NCBI RefSeq assembly: GCF_024220515.1
Contig: NZ_JAMXOT010000134.1
Coordinates: 1-45,252, forward strand
DNA: 45,252 bases
Direction: 5' to 3'
Source of the DNA: Oscillatoria sp. HE19RPO
GTDB taxonomy: Bacteria; Cyanobacteriota; Cyanobacteriia; Cyanobacteriales; Laspinemataceae
The notes under the pieces were generated by a model, which was not told the DNA's origin, searched no databases, and saw only the letters and a list, made by a program, of their open reading frames with translations. A program made the position numbers and the translations under genes. Position 1 is the first letter of the stretch, and each line of letters begins with the position of its first letter. Shown in pieces: positions 17,450-25,423 of the stretch.

Positions 17450-18058
17450 ATGGAGTCTCTTGCATACATCCATCTTGCTGAAGCCTATAATCAACCCTTA
17501 GAAATCCCCTCAGTCCAGGTCAACTGGCCTAAAAAAGGCTGGGGAAAACGGATCGGAGCATTTGCCCTGGGTGCTGTCACCTCCTTCCTGGCGATGGGTT
17601 CTCCCGCAGTAGCGCTGATTCGTCCTGGAGATGCCGGTGCAGAAATTACCCAACTGCAATATCGTTTGCAGGAACTGGGCTATTTTACCCCGGAAAAATC
17701 CGGTTACTATGGCGACTTTACCAAACACGCCGTCATGGAGTTTCAAGAAAAAAATGGATTAACTCCCGATGGAATTGTCGGTCCACAAACGAAAGCTGCC
17801 CTTGAAAAAGACTATCCTCAAACTCCAGAACCGAAAACTCAGCCAACGGTCCGACTCGGAACTACTGGCGGAACGGTTTTAAGAGTTCAGCGGCAGTTAA
17901 GCTCATTAAAATACTTCGATTATCAGAAAATGAATGGGGTTTTTAATGAAGAAACTGAAGCGGCTATCAAACAGTTCCAAAAAGACTACGGTTTAGAAGC
18001 GGATGGTGTTGTGGGGTTAAAAACTCACACGGCCCTTCGCAACTATACTGGGTTATAA
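17450..18058 (+). CDS. Protein with two peptidoglycan-binding domains
   Basis: The 202-residue protein has a short N-terminal cytosolic part, a hydrophobic signal-like segment (about 43-60) and two PG_binding_1 repeats. The first (about 63-122) contains ITQLQYRLQELGYF and FQEKNGLTPDGIVGPQT. The second (about 136-200) contains VLRVQRQLSSLKYF and FQKDYGLEADGVVGLKT. No catalytic domain follows, so it probably tethers to the cell wall rather than cleaving it. ATG at 17450 has GAGGAG about 8 nt upstream. Confidence 0.88.
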   Translation: MESLAYIHLAEAYNQPLEIPSVQVNWPKKGWGKRIGAFALGAVTSFLAMGSPAVALIRPGDAGAEITQLQYRLQELGYFTPEKSGYYGDFTKHAVMEFQEKNGLTPDGIVGPQTKAALEKDYPQTPEPKTQPTVRLGTTGGTVLRVQRQLSSLKYFDYQKMNGVFNEETEAAIKQFQKDYGLEADGVVGLKTHTALRNYTGL

Positions 18059-18072
18059 ATTAGTTTGGAGGA

Positions 18073-18091
18073 GGGTTTGGAGACCAAACCC
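18073..18091. repeat. GGTTTGG palindrome between convergent genes
   Basis: GGGTTTGG pairs with CCAAACCC across AGA. It lies between the stops of two convergent genes and may help end transcripts, but no T-tract follows. Confidence 0.5.
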
Positions 18092-18159
18092 CTACCTGAA
18101 ACGGTGATGGCGCACTACCCTGTGCGCCCAATTTTTCAACGATTCAGGACTGGCTGTTT

Positions 18160-19668
18160 CTAAGTGGAATGCTTGTGAAGATAGGAGGGACTGTAATACC
18201 CACAGCGTCCTTGAATAGAGGCGATCGCATCCAATAAATATAAATCTCCCGTGGTGAATAAATCCTCCCACAACAGCGGCACAATTTCTCCTTTGCCGAC
18301 CTGGGCTAACACTTCCGCCACCTGTTGACGCACCAAGCTATTTCCTGCATTCAAGGTATAGATTAATGCTTCGACTGCTACAGAAGTACCCAGGTTTCCT
18401 AATGCCTCTATTGCCGTTTTTCGCACAGAATAAGTATTATCCGTTAAAGCGACATTTAGCAAAGATTCTACGGCGCGATCGGAGCCAATTTGGCCTAATA
18501 TTTTAGCTGCTTTTTCCCGAACAAAGCTAGAATTATCTGACAAATTTTCGAGGATTTCATCTAGGGGTTTAGATAGCTCGATCGCTGAGTTTTGGTCGTT
18601 CCCACAGGCGGGAGCAATCATCGCGGCATGGATGCGATCCAACCCTTGTTGGGCGCGGAGTTTCACCCATTCATTCGGGTCCGTTAAGGCGGCAGTGAGG
18701 GCATTTTCCGCCGCAGTCGTGCCAATTTCCCCCAGGGCGATCGCTGCACTTTCTCGGACTAAATATCGGGGATGATTTAATGCCAAAATCAGTTGTTCAA
18801 CCACTGGATCTTGACCAATTTTAGCTAATCCATAGGCGGCGCGAGTGCGAACAAATTCGTGAGAGTCGCCTAGCGTATTCAGCAATGCCGCAATGGTTTC
18901 TTCATTGCCAATTTCTCCTAAGGCATCCGCTGCTGCAATTCGGGTATTGGTGGCAGAATGATTTAATGCAGCCAAAAGAGTATCAATGGCTCGCCGATCG
19001 CCCAGTTTCCCCAAGGCGATCGCCACACTCCACCAGGTAGGCGAATAATCTTGCTTATAAAACACCCGTTTAAGCGCCGTAATCGCCACTGGCGTGGCAA
19101 TTTTTCCCAGAGCTTCCGCCGCACTTAAGGGCACCGTGCGATCCGAGTCTTCTAAGGCTAAAATCAGCGCATCAATTCCCGTATTGTACCCCAAATTCCC
19201 CAGAATTTCTGCGGATTTTTGGCGAATGCTGGGCATTTTATCCTGCATCCCTTGAATCAGGGGAAATACCACCGCTAATGAGGCGATCGCCCCTAACGCT
19301 TCTACCGCATTTTCTCTGATCCGATAATCCGGCTCATTTAAAGCTTGTTCTAAATAGGGAATTGCATAATTAGAACCACTGATTCCAAACATTCGGATCT
19401 TGAGCTTGGGTGGCAATACCTGGCGATCGAGCAATTCTAATCCTTCCTCCTGAAACCGAGTTTGAACCGACCCCGCTAGTTTTGTCCCCAGTTTCAAATC
19501 AATTTCAAAGCCTAATTTCACCATCCGAATGGCTGCCGCGCGATCGGTCACCTTTGCCAGCATATTCGCAATGGAATCAGTCCATTGCAAGCGGTTGAGA
19601 TAGTCGCGTTTTAGAGTCTCATCACTCAAATACGGGAGCTGGCTTAGGAGGGTTTGAGCAGATGGCAT
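18160..19668 (-). CDS. HEAT-repeat protein
   Basis: A 502-residue all-helical protein with about ten HEAT/PBS-lyase-type repeats from residue 70 onward, such as VRENAVEALGAIAS, IRQKSAEILGNLGY and VRESAAIALGEIGT. In cyanobacteria such repeats occur in phycobilin lyases (CpcE-like) and in general protein-binding scaffolds. The length and the repeat array without a recognisable lyase core favour a scaffold. I chose ATG at 19668; an upstream TTG at 19728 would add 20 residues but lacks a good ribosome-binding site. It is convergent with the peptidoglycan-binding gene. Confidence 0.8.
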   Translation of the reverse strand: MPSAQTLLSQLPYLSDETLKRDYLNRLQWTDSIANMLAKVTDRAAAIRMVKLGFEIDLKLGTKLAGSVQTRFQEEGLELLDRQVLPPKLKIRMFGISGSNYAIPYLEQALNEPDYRIRENAVEALGAIASLAVVFPLIQGMQDKMPSIRQKSAEILGNLGYNTGIDALILALEDSDRTVPLSAAEALGKIATPVAITALKRVFYKQDYSPTWWSVAIALGKLGDRRAIDTLLAALNHSATNTRIAAADALGEIGNEETIAALLNTLGDSHEFVRTRAAYGLAKIGQDPVVEQLILALNHPRYLVRESAAIALGEIGTTAAENALTAALTDPNEWVKLRAQQGLDRIHAAMIAPACGNDQNSAIELSKPLDEILENLSDNSSFVREKAAKILGQIGSDRAVESLLNVALTDNTYSVRKTAIEALGNLGTSVAVEALIYTLNAGNSLVRQQVAEVLAQVGKGEIVPLLWEDLFTTGDLYLLDAIASIQGRCGYYSPSYLHKHST

Positions 19669-20077
19669 ATTTGTCAACACTGATGGTGGGGCCTGGAGTG
19701 AATGGAAAAGAATAAGAGAAGACTTCAAAAAAAGTGATTAAAGTTAGCTGATTAAGTCTATCCCTTTTTCGGATCTAACCGCCGCTAAATAGAACACAAA
19801 ATTGGTTAATTAAGCCGAACGTTTTAAGCATAGGGCATCCGGGTATCTATTAAATAATTGGACAAGCCACCGGGTTGGGGTACCCGAATGCTTGCTAATT
19901 GGGTATTTCTTGGTGAAGAAACCCGGTTTTTAACCTTGAAGCGACTGACCTTATTAGGGATAAACAGAAAAGACTCCCACCTTAAACTTGAGCGTGAAAG
20001 CCTTGGGCTGCAATTGCAGGTATCCTAGAAAGTTGATGGCGATCGCCGCGCTGGAAACGAACCCGAGGAAAAAATTA
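19669..20077. other. Divergent spacer between HEAT-repeat gene and surE
   Basis: About 400 nt without a gene. It contains an AGAAACCCGGTTTTTAACC remnant near 19918-19936 and a GGGTACCCGAATG stretch near 19876. Promoters for both genes are expected here, but no convincing boxes were identified. Confidence 0.5.
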
Positions 20078-20758
20078 ATGACCCTGATTTTAACCAACGA
20101 CGATGGAATAGAGGCCCCTGGTATTCAAGCCCTTCTGAATGCCGTGGGCGATCGCAAAACCATGATGGTGGCCCCCCGAGAGGGATTATCGGGATGTGGT
20201 CATCAGGTGATTACCGATCGCCCCATTCACGTCGATCGCCGGTCCCCAACCGAATATGCGATCGGTGGAACCCCTGCCGATTGTACGCGCATCGCCCTGT
20301 CTTGTCTCTGTCCCGATGCCGCTTGGGTCCTCTCTGGGATCAACAATGGCGGTAATCTCGGCATCGATGTTTACCTCTCGGGAACCGTTGCCGCAGTCCG
20401 AGAAGCTGCCATCCACGGCATTCCCGCCATCGCCATTTCCCAATATCGCAAAGGCGGACGCCTGGTGGAGTGGGAACGGACCACCCAATTGGCGATCGCC
20501 GTCTTGCAGGAATTATTCGATCGCCCGCTTGAACCCGGCACCTTTTGGAACGTGAATCTCCCCTTTCTCGAACCCGACGAACCGGACCCAAAAATTGTAT
20601 TTTGTCAACCCTCAACTCAACCCTTGCCGGTTAAATATCGCATCGAAGACGAGTATTACTATTATGAAGGGGTTTACAGCTTACGCGATCGCACCCCCGG
20701 TACCGATGTCGATGTCTGCTTTTCCGGGAATATTGCCGTTACCCTGTTGGGATTGTAG
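20078..20758 (+). CDS. surE: 5'/3'-nucleotidase SurE
   Basis: A 226-residue metal-dependent phosphatase that removes phosphate from nucleoside monophosphates. The metal-binding motif NDDG is at residues 7-10, followed by MMVAPREGLSGCGHQVITDR and the Asn loop in LSGINNGGNLGIDVYLSGTV. These are family-defining. The start is set at ATG 20078 (GAGG upstream) because SurE proteins begin within a few residues of NDDG; an upstream in-frame GTG at 19988 would add 30 uncharacteristic residues. The next gene starts 75 nt downstream on the same strand. Confidence 0.93.
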   Translation: MTLILTNDDGIEAPGIQALLNAVGDRKTMMVAPREGLSGCGHQVITDRPIHVDRRSPTEYAIGGTPADCTRIALSCLCPDAAWVLSGINNGGNLGIDVYLSGTVAAVREAAIHGIPAIAISQYRKGGRLVEWERTTQLAIAVLQELFDRPLEPGTFWNVNLPFLEPDEPDPKIVFCQPSTQPLPVKYRIEDEYYYYEGVYSLRDRTPGTDVDVCFSGNIAVTLLGL

Positions 20759-20833
20759 GACGACTGCAAACAAAAAAAGGTCAGTGTCCTTCTACGGTAC
20801 AATAAGCCTTGACAACAAAAAAGAGTAACAATC

Positions 20834-21766
20834 ATGCGGATATTAATGATGGGCGGCACCCGGTTTATCGGGGTTTATCTCACTAAAATTTTAGTTGAAC
20901 AAGGGCATTCTGTTGTTCTTTTCAATCGCGGCAATAAACCCGCCCCTGTGGAGGGAGTCGAGCAAATTCACGGCGATCGCACCGATGAATCTCAACTCAA
21001 AGAGAAACTCGCCTCCGAACAATTTGATGCCATTTTCGACAATAACGGACGGGAACTCAGCGACACCAAACCCCTGGCTGATTTGTTTAACGGCAAAATT
21101 AAACATTTTGTATATATGAGTTCGGCAGGGGTCTATCTCAAGTCCGACCAAATGCCCCATCGAGAAGGGGATGCCGTTGACCCGAAGAGTCGGCATAAAG
21201 GCAAAAACGATACGGAAACCTATTTATCTCAGCAGGGATTACCGTTTACATCCATTCGTCCCACCTATATTTATGGGCCCCAGAATTATAATCCCTTAGA
21301 AGGGTGGTTTTTTGACCGGATCGTGCGCGATCGCCCCATCCCGATTCCTGGAAATGGGTTTCACATTACCCAACTCGGACACTGTTACGATTTAGCCAAT
21401 GCAATGGCAGCCGTCCTGGGTAATGAAAAGGCGATCGGGCAGATTTATAATATTTCCGGCGATCGATATGTCACCTTTGACGGATTAGCCCGCGCCTGTG
21501 CAGAAGCCGCCGGAAAATCGGATGTAAAGCTGATCCATTACGACCCCAAACAATTTGATTTTGGCAAACGCAAAGCCTTTCCCATGCGGGTCCAACAATT
21601 CTTTGCTGATGTCCATAAAGCCATGCAAGACTTGAATTGGCAACCCAAATTTGACCTAGTTTCCGGGTTAAAAGATTCTTTTCAAAATGATTATTTAGCC
21701 AAAGATTCAGACAAAGCAAAAACAGACTTTTCGGTAGATGATGAAATTATCAAAACCCTCGCTTAA
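20834..21766 (+). CDS. CSP41-like NAD-dependent epimerase/dehydratase
   Basis: A 310-residue short-chain dehydrogenase-type protein. The nucleotide-binding motif is MGGTRFIG near the N-terminus, followed by FNRGN, FVYMSSAGVYLKSDQMPH and SIRPTYIYGPQNYNPLEGWF. The spacing and wording match cyanobacterial homologues of the chloroplast stem-loop RNA-binding protein CSP41, which often lack a proven sugar substrate and may act on RNA. The conventional YxxxK active site is not clear. It probably follows surE in one transcript. A four-copy 25-nt repeat array begins 16 nt after its stop. Confidence 0.85.
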   Translation: MRILMMGGTRFIGVYLTKILVEQGHSVVLFNRGNKPAPVEGVEQIHGDRTDESQLKEKLASEQFDAIFDNNGRELSDTKPLADLFNGKIKHFVYMSSAGVYLKSDQMPHREGDAVDPKSRHKGKNDTETYLSQQGLPFTSIRPTYIYGPQNYNPLEGWFFDRIVRDRPIPIPGNGFHITQLGHCYDLANAMAAVLGNEKAIGQIYNISGDRYVTFDGLARACAEAAGKSDVKLIHYDPKQFDFGKRKAFPMRVQQFFADVHKAMQDLNWQPKFDLVSGLKDSFQNDYLAKDSDKAKTDFSVDDEIIKTLA

Positions 21767-21781
21767 TTCTTAGTTTCTGAC

Positions 21782-21911
21782 GTTCGTAGTAACGACTTCA
21801 GTCGTTATTTTCTTAAGTTCGTAGTAACGACTTCAGTCGTTATTTTCTTAAGTTTGTAGTAACGACTTCAGTCGTTTCTTTCTTAAGTTCGTAGTAACGA
21901 CTTCAGTCGTT
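21782..21911 (+). repeat. Four-copy 25-nt repeat array, exact 35-nt period
   Basis: Repeats start at 21782, 21817, 21852 and 21887. The 10-nt spacers are nearly the same (TATTTTCTTAA-like), so the whole 35-nt unit has been duplicated. This is not CRISPR, because spacers are short and alike. Confidence 0.9.
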
Positions 21912-21969
21912 TCCGGGTTCGGAGTATCGAGTAAACTGTAAACTGGGGGAGCATTTCAATTTGGCAAAG

Positions 21970-22013
21970 AGACCTAACCCCCCAGGCCCCCTTCCCTACG
22001 AGGGAAGGGGGAG
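21970..22013. repeat. GC-rich palindromic repeat
   Basis: CCCCCTTCCCT-ACG-AGGGAAGGGGG forms a strong hairpin and resembles the CCCTCCCCTT/AAGGGGAGGG family of 13790-14054. No gene surrounds it. Confidence 0.65.
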
Positions 22014-22046
22014 CAAGACGTATAAATTCCCCTTTGAGGCGAAATT

Positions 22047-22169
22047 GATACCAAATCCGCTTGTCAAAAGTCTGTTTTCTCTTCAGCCCGCGCAGGCGGG
22101 CTTCGTCTGTGTAGCCCCACCCTTAAGGGTGTGGGTTTTTATAGACCTTTTAGAACCGGATTCCGTATG
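22047..22169. mobile_element. MITE-like element with terminal inverted repeats (second copy)
   Basis: About 123 nt, with ends ATACCAAATCCGCTTG and AACCGGATTCCGTAT. Two internal hairpins, AGCCCGCGCAGGCGGGCT and CCCACCCTTAAGGGTGTGGG, occur in the order seen at 6535-6662. No coding capacity. Confidence 0.65.
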
Positions 22170-22237
22170 AGATGCTCCCGTAAACTGGCGAGAATTTAAA
22201 GGAGTTTTTAACAATGCCGGTTGTGGCTACTGGAAGT

Positions 22238-22330
22238 AACGACTGAAGTTGTTACTACGAACACCGGAGATAACGACTGAAGTCGTTACTACGAACACCG
22301 GAGATAACGACTGAAGTCGTTACTACGAAC
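22238..22330 (-). repeat. Three-copy 25-nt repeat array, 34-nt period
   Basis: Minus-orientation repeats start at 22238, 22272 and 22306, separated by ACCGGAGAT-like 9-nt spacers. The first copy has one substitution (AAGTTG for AAGTCG). Together with 21782-21911, inverted arrays flank the element at 22047. Confidence 0.9.
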
Positions 22331-22341
22331 GGGGAATAAAT

Positions 22342-22372
22342 AAAAAAATAGAGGTGTAACAAATACACCTCT
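22342..22372 (-). terminator. Rho-independent terminator of the DUF4168 gene
   Basis: On the minus strand AGAGGTGTA pairs with TACACCTCT across a 5-nt loop and is followed directly by a run of seven T. It lies 47 nt beyond the gene's stop. Confidence 0.8.
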
Positions 22373-22418
22373 CTTACCGAATTATTAATCATAACTCAGT
22401 CTATATACGCCGAGCATT

Positions 22419-22940
22419 TTATGGCTCCATGAGTTGTTCTAAGCGGGTTCTGACTTCTTGTTGAAGTTCGGGATTTTGTTGAATAGCACTCCCGATTTCA
22501 TTCAGGCGGTCCATATTGAGTCCGAGACTGGCGATCGCCTGCTCTTGTCTCGCCTGGGACTCCTCTTGAATTTGCTTTCCTTCTTCCATGATTTGAGCAA
22601 ATTTTTGCTGTTCTTCTGGAGAAATATTGAGTTCAGCTTGAGCAGCAGGATTCTCTTGTGCTTGAACGGTTGCTTGATAAATTTCTGCAAACCGTTCTTG
22701 ACTAAATCCTTGACCTTCGATGGTTTGTACTATTCTTTCTTGAAACTGTTGCTCAATCGTCAACATTTGGAAAATCGCCAGGGAAAACTTATCCAGTTCC
22801 TCGTCACTAATTTGAGCTTGAGCCAAAATTTCAATCGGACTCTGTTGCGTTCTTTCCTGGGTTTGTGCGATCGCTGCCGGTGTCATTCCGATCAGCAGCA
22901 ATACCAGTACGGAACTCGCGGTTAAAAGTCGTTTTAACAT
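22419..22940 (-). CDS. Secreted DUF4168-family protein
   Basis: A 173-residue exported protein with a clear signal peptide (MLKRLLTASSVLVLLLIG..., cleavage near AIAQ at residue 26). The mature part is entirely helical, Gln/Glu-rich and carries the DUF4168 pattern: ISDEELDKFS, then MDRLNEIGSAIQQNPELQQE near the end. Biochemical function is unknown; family members are periplasmic or surface-located. It has its own terminator and a long 5' region. Confidence 0.85.
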   Translation of the reverse strand: MLKRLLTASSVLVLLLIGMTPAAIAQTQERTQQSPIEILAQAQISDEELDKFSLAIFQMLTIEQQFQERIVQTIEGQGFSQERFAEIYQATVQAQENPAAQAELNISPEEQQKFAQIMEEGKQIQEESQARQEQAIASLGLNMDRLNEIGSAIQQNPELQQEVRTRLEQLMEP

Positions 22941-23720
22941 TTAAAATTTCTCCATTATCACTGTTGCTTGTACTGTGTCAGGGGGATTCAGGCTTTACAA
23001 AGCTAGACCTGTCACAGGTTAAGGTGTTGAGTTCGGTCTCAACTACTGGGTGCGGCCAACTTAGGACAGCCCTAAAAAACAGGATTACTAACAGATTGTA
23101 AATATCTGCTGCTGTAGTACAAGCGGAAATCGGGGCTTGCAGGGTATGGTGAGCTTAATGGGGTCAAGTTCCCAGACGTGGGGAATCACGCAAACGAGCC
23201 GACCCTCAAAGAAGCGAATGAAATACCCAAACAACACAAGATACCAGCTTAAATAGGTTGCCTTTTTAACGCGCTCAACCAGTACAGGTTAAACTTTATT
23301 TTGGGAAACTGTCAAGTCTATCCTAATGGGGTTAGAAATCGATGACAGAGCACACCTCCAAATGCCCAGTCCCCTGCCTATCTTAGATAGCATCCCCTGT
23401 GGGGGAGCAACTTTCAAGGGATGTTGTAACGTGCCATTGCAGGAAGCGTTGGGTCATTCGATGGGAGGAAAATATCGAACTGCCACTTGCATCGGCTGAA
23501 TTTATTCCTTAGTTTAGCGATGATCAAAATAAAGCTAATCCCTCTCTCGATAGATCGTTTCCCTATCCGATAGATCGGGTCTCGATCGCCCTGGACTCGT
23601 TTGAACAGAGTTGAACAGATTGATGGAATCAGGGCAGACCTTGTTCCATTTTTGCTCACTGGATCTATATCTATAGGAATATAGGAATAAAATTCCCCCG
23701 CATTAAAACATGATTAAGGA
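22941..23720. other. 780-nt gene-free stretch with many predicted stems
   Basis: No reading frame is convincing. Short perfect hairpins cluster here: GCTTT/AAAGC near 22991, ACCTGT/ACAGGT near 23006, GTTGAG/CTCAAC near 23027 and CAAGC/GCTTG near 23121. A nested set follows in about 23141-23230: GGGTAT/ATACCC outside, GGGTC/GACCC inside, TTCCC/GGGAA innermost. This could be a structured RNA on either strand or the long leader of the DUF4168 gene. No known RNA family was recognised. Confidence 0.35.
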
Positions 23721-24248
23721 TTAAGAGTCACTCGGTTGAGGCCAGAGGTAAATCACACCAGAAATCCAGGTCAGGGCCACAGAAATCCAGAAGGCAACTA
23801 AGGCGATCGCGGACCATTCCCCAGGCAGGGGCGAAATCAACAGAGCGATCGCCAGGATTTGACTGACGGTTTTTAACTTCCCCCATAGATTGGCACCGGC
23901 GATCGCTGCATTCCCCGTTAAAGCGGGATTGATGCGCCATCCGGCGATCGCCAATTCCCTAAACAAAATCAAAAATACCCCCCAAGCAGGCAACTGTCCC
24001 AGTTCCACCAGGGACATCAAGGGAGCCAAAACCAATAACTTATCAACTAACGGATCGAGAAACTTCCCCAACTCCGTCACTTGATCCAGTTTTCGAGCTA
24101 AATAGCCATCTAACCAATCCGTTCCTGCCGCCACCAAAAAAATCACCAAGGAGATCCATCGCAACCTCGGCGTGGGGTCTGACAGGAAATACAGTAAAAA
24201 AGGCACCCCCAATAAACGGGAGAAAGTAATCCAAGTTGAGAGCGTCAT
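23721..24248 (-). CDS. pgsA: CDP-diacylglycerol-glycerol-3-phosphate 3-phosphatidyltransferase
   Basis: A 175-residue membrane enzyme that makes phosphatidylglycerolphosphate, the precursor of PG, an essential thylakoid lipid. The CDP-alcohol phosphatidyltransferase signature D-x2-DG-x2-AR-x8-G-x3-D-x3-D is complete: DWLDGYLARKLDQVTELGKF followed by LDPLVDK. Four or so hydrophobic segments surround it. Length is normal. ATG at 24248. PgsA is the best match; the related phosphatidylserine synthase group is less likely given the N-terminal LSTWITFSRLLGVP. Confidence 0.92.
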   Translation of the reverse strand: MTLSTWITFSRLLGVPFLLYFLSDPTPRLRWISLVIFLVAAGTDWLDGYLARKLDQVTELGKFLDPLVDKLLVLAPLMSLVELGQLPAWGVFLILFRELAIAGWRINPALTGNAAIAGANLWGKLKTVSQILAIALLISPLPGEWSAIALVAFWISVALTWISGVIYLWPQPSDS

Positions 24249-24270
24249 AAATGGCTCACGAGAACAGAAT

Positions 24271-24306
24271 AAAAAAACCTAGGGCCGACCAAAGGATTGG
24301 CCCTAG
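24271..24306 (-). terminator. Terminator between sugar transferase and pgsA
   Basis: CTAGGGCC (24279-24286) pairs perfectly with 24299-24306. Read on the minus strand the stem is followed by a run of seven T (24277 to 24271), so it ends the sugar transferase transcript before pgsA. Confidence 0.85.
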
Positions 24307-24356
24307 ATTAACATAATTTTGATCTGAATGTTTTGCTCTATCCCCGGAAACTACTT

Positions 24357-25070
24357 TTAGCAGGCTCCTTTTTGGTTGAAAATAACCTGGAACGTTTTCA
24401 CAATCAGCAGGAGGTCATAAAAAACCGACCACTTGCGCTGATACTCCAAATCCAGGTGAATCACTTGTTCAAAATCTTTAATACTAGAGCGTCCATGAGT
24501 CTGCCATTCTCCAGTTAGACCGGGTTTAACGTTCAAACGGTCTAAATGGTGAGGTTGGTAGTCTTTCACTTCCCCGGGGGTGGGTGGACGAGTGCCGACT
24601 AAGCTCATTTCCCCGCGCAGAACGTTCCAAAATTGAGGCAGTTCATCCAGACTGGTGCGACGTAGAAACCGCCCAACTCGGGTGATGCGAGGGTCATTTT
24701 CGTTTTTAAATAGATGTCCTTGGACCTCGTTTTTGACCAGATGCTGGAGATGTTCAGCATTGACGACCATCGAGCGGAATTTCCACATCCGGAAATGACG
24801 GCCCTTATAGCCGCAGCGGATTTGGCTATACAGGAGGGGTCCTGGATTGTCCAACTGCATGGCGATGACGAGGGGAATCGCAATCACTGCGGTGAGCGCC
24901 AACCCGACTAATGCTCCGACAATATCAATAAGCCGCTTTGTCTTACTCTCAAGGGAAGGATGACATTCTTGCCGAATCGTTTGATCAGAATAAGTCTCTT
25001 GAATAGTGGATCTAGTGGCTTGATGAAGTGTAAAGGGAATAGATATATCAATTTTATTAGCAGTTAACAC
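24357..25070 (-). CDS. Initiating sugar-1-phosphate transferase (WcaJ/ExoY family)
   Basis: A 237-residue monotopic phosphoglycosyl transferase that loads the first sugar phosphate onto undecaprenyl phosphate in exopolysaccharide or O-antigen synthesis. One re-entrant hydrophobic segment (about 47-72) is followed by the family core: GPLLYSQIRCGYKGRHFRMW, FRSMV, then the catalytic Asp-Glu in TSLDELPQFWNVLRGEMSLV and GTRPPTP. LNVKPGLTGEWQ is also typical. The start is GTG at 25070 with GGGAGA upstream. The ~50-residue N-terminal tail is not conserved. No other polysaccharide gene is adjacent. Confidence 0.92.
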   Translation of the reverse strand: MLTANKIDISIPFTLHQATRSTIQETYSDQTIRQECHPSLESKTKRLIDIVGALVGLALTAVIAIPLVIAMQLDNPGPLLYSQIRCGYKGRHFRMWKFRSMVVNAEHLQHLVKNEVQGHLFKNENDPRITRVGRFLRRTSLDELPQFWNVLRGEMSLVGTRPPTPGEVKDYQPHHLDRLNVKPGLTGEWQTHGRSSIKDFEQVIHLDLEYQRKWSVFYDLLLIVKTFQVIFNQKGAC

Positions 25071-25423
25071 GATCTTCTCCCGTGGGCTTTTGGGGTGGTT
25101 ATCCTGATTCTTTACTGACTCTAGTCAATTTTTGGAAAATTGGGGATGGGGTTCTCCGGATATTTACTTAAACTTTGAAATGTGGGTTAGTTTTGTAAAG
25201 TTTTCGTGTTGTTTAAAATGAAGCCCAAGTCTCCATCAACCCCTGCGCCCTGCTGTGTGACTGCCTAAACTGATTTTTAGAGATTAAGGTCAACTGGCGC
25301 GACCCCACTCTCTGGCGATCGCTCCCTTGAGATGGGGCCGAGGCTCAATTCTGTCCTCGGGCTTCCCTCACTTATCCGATTATTTAAAATTTGTCTGTGT
25401 TTTTTAATACAATTATCCGAAAT
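25071..25423. other. Spacer between the actin-fold gene and the sugar transferase
   Basis: About 350 nt without a gene. It presumably carries the sugar transferase promoter. A perfect 10-bp dyad (ATACCGAAAA/TTTTCGGTAT) overlaps the end of the neighbouring coding region at 25427-25447. Confidence 0.5.

Noticed and set aside
21782-21911. CRISPR array
   Set aside because: The regular 35-nt period is CRISPR-like, but the spacers are 10 nt and nearly identical, and no cas genes are present.
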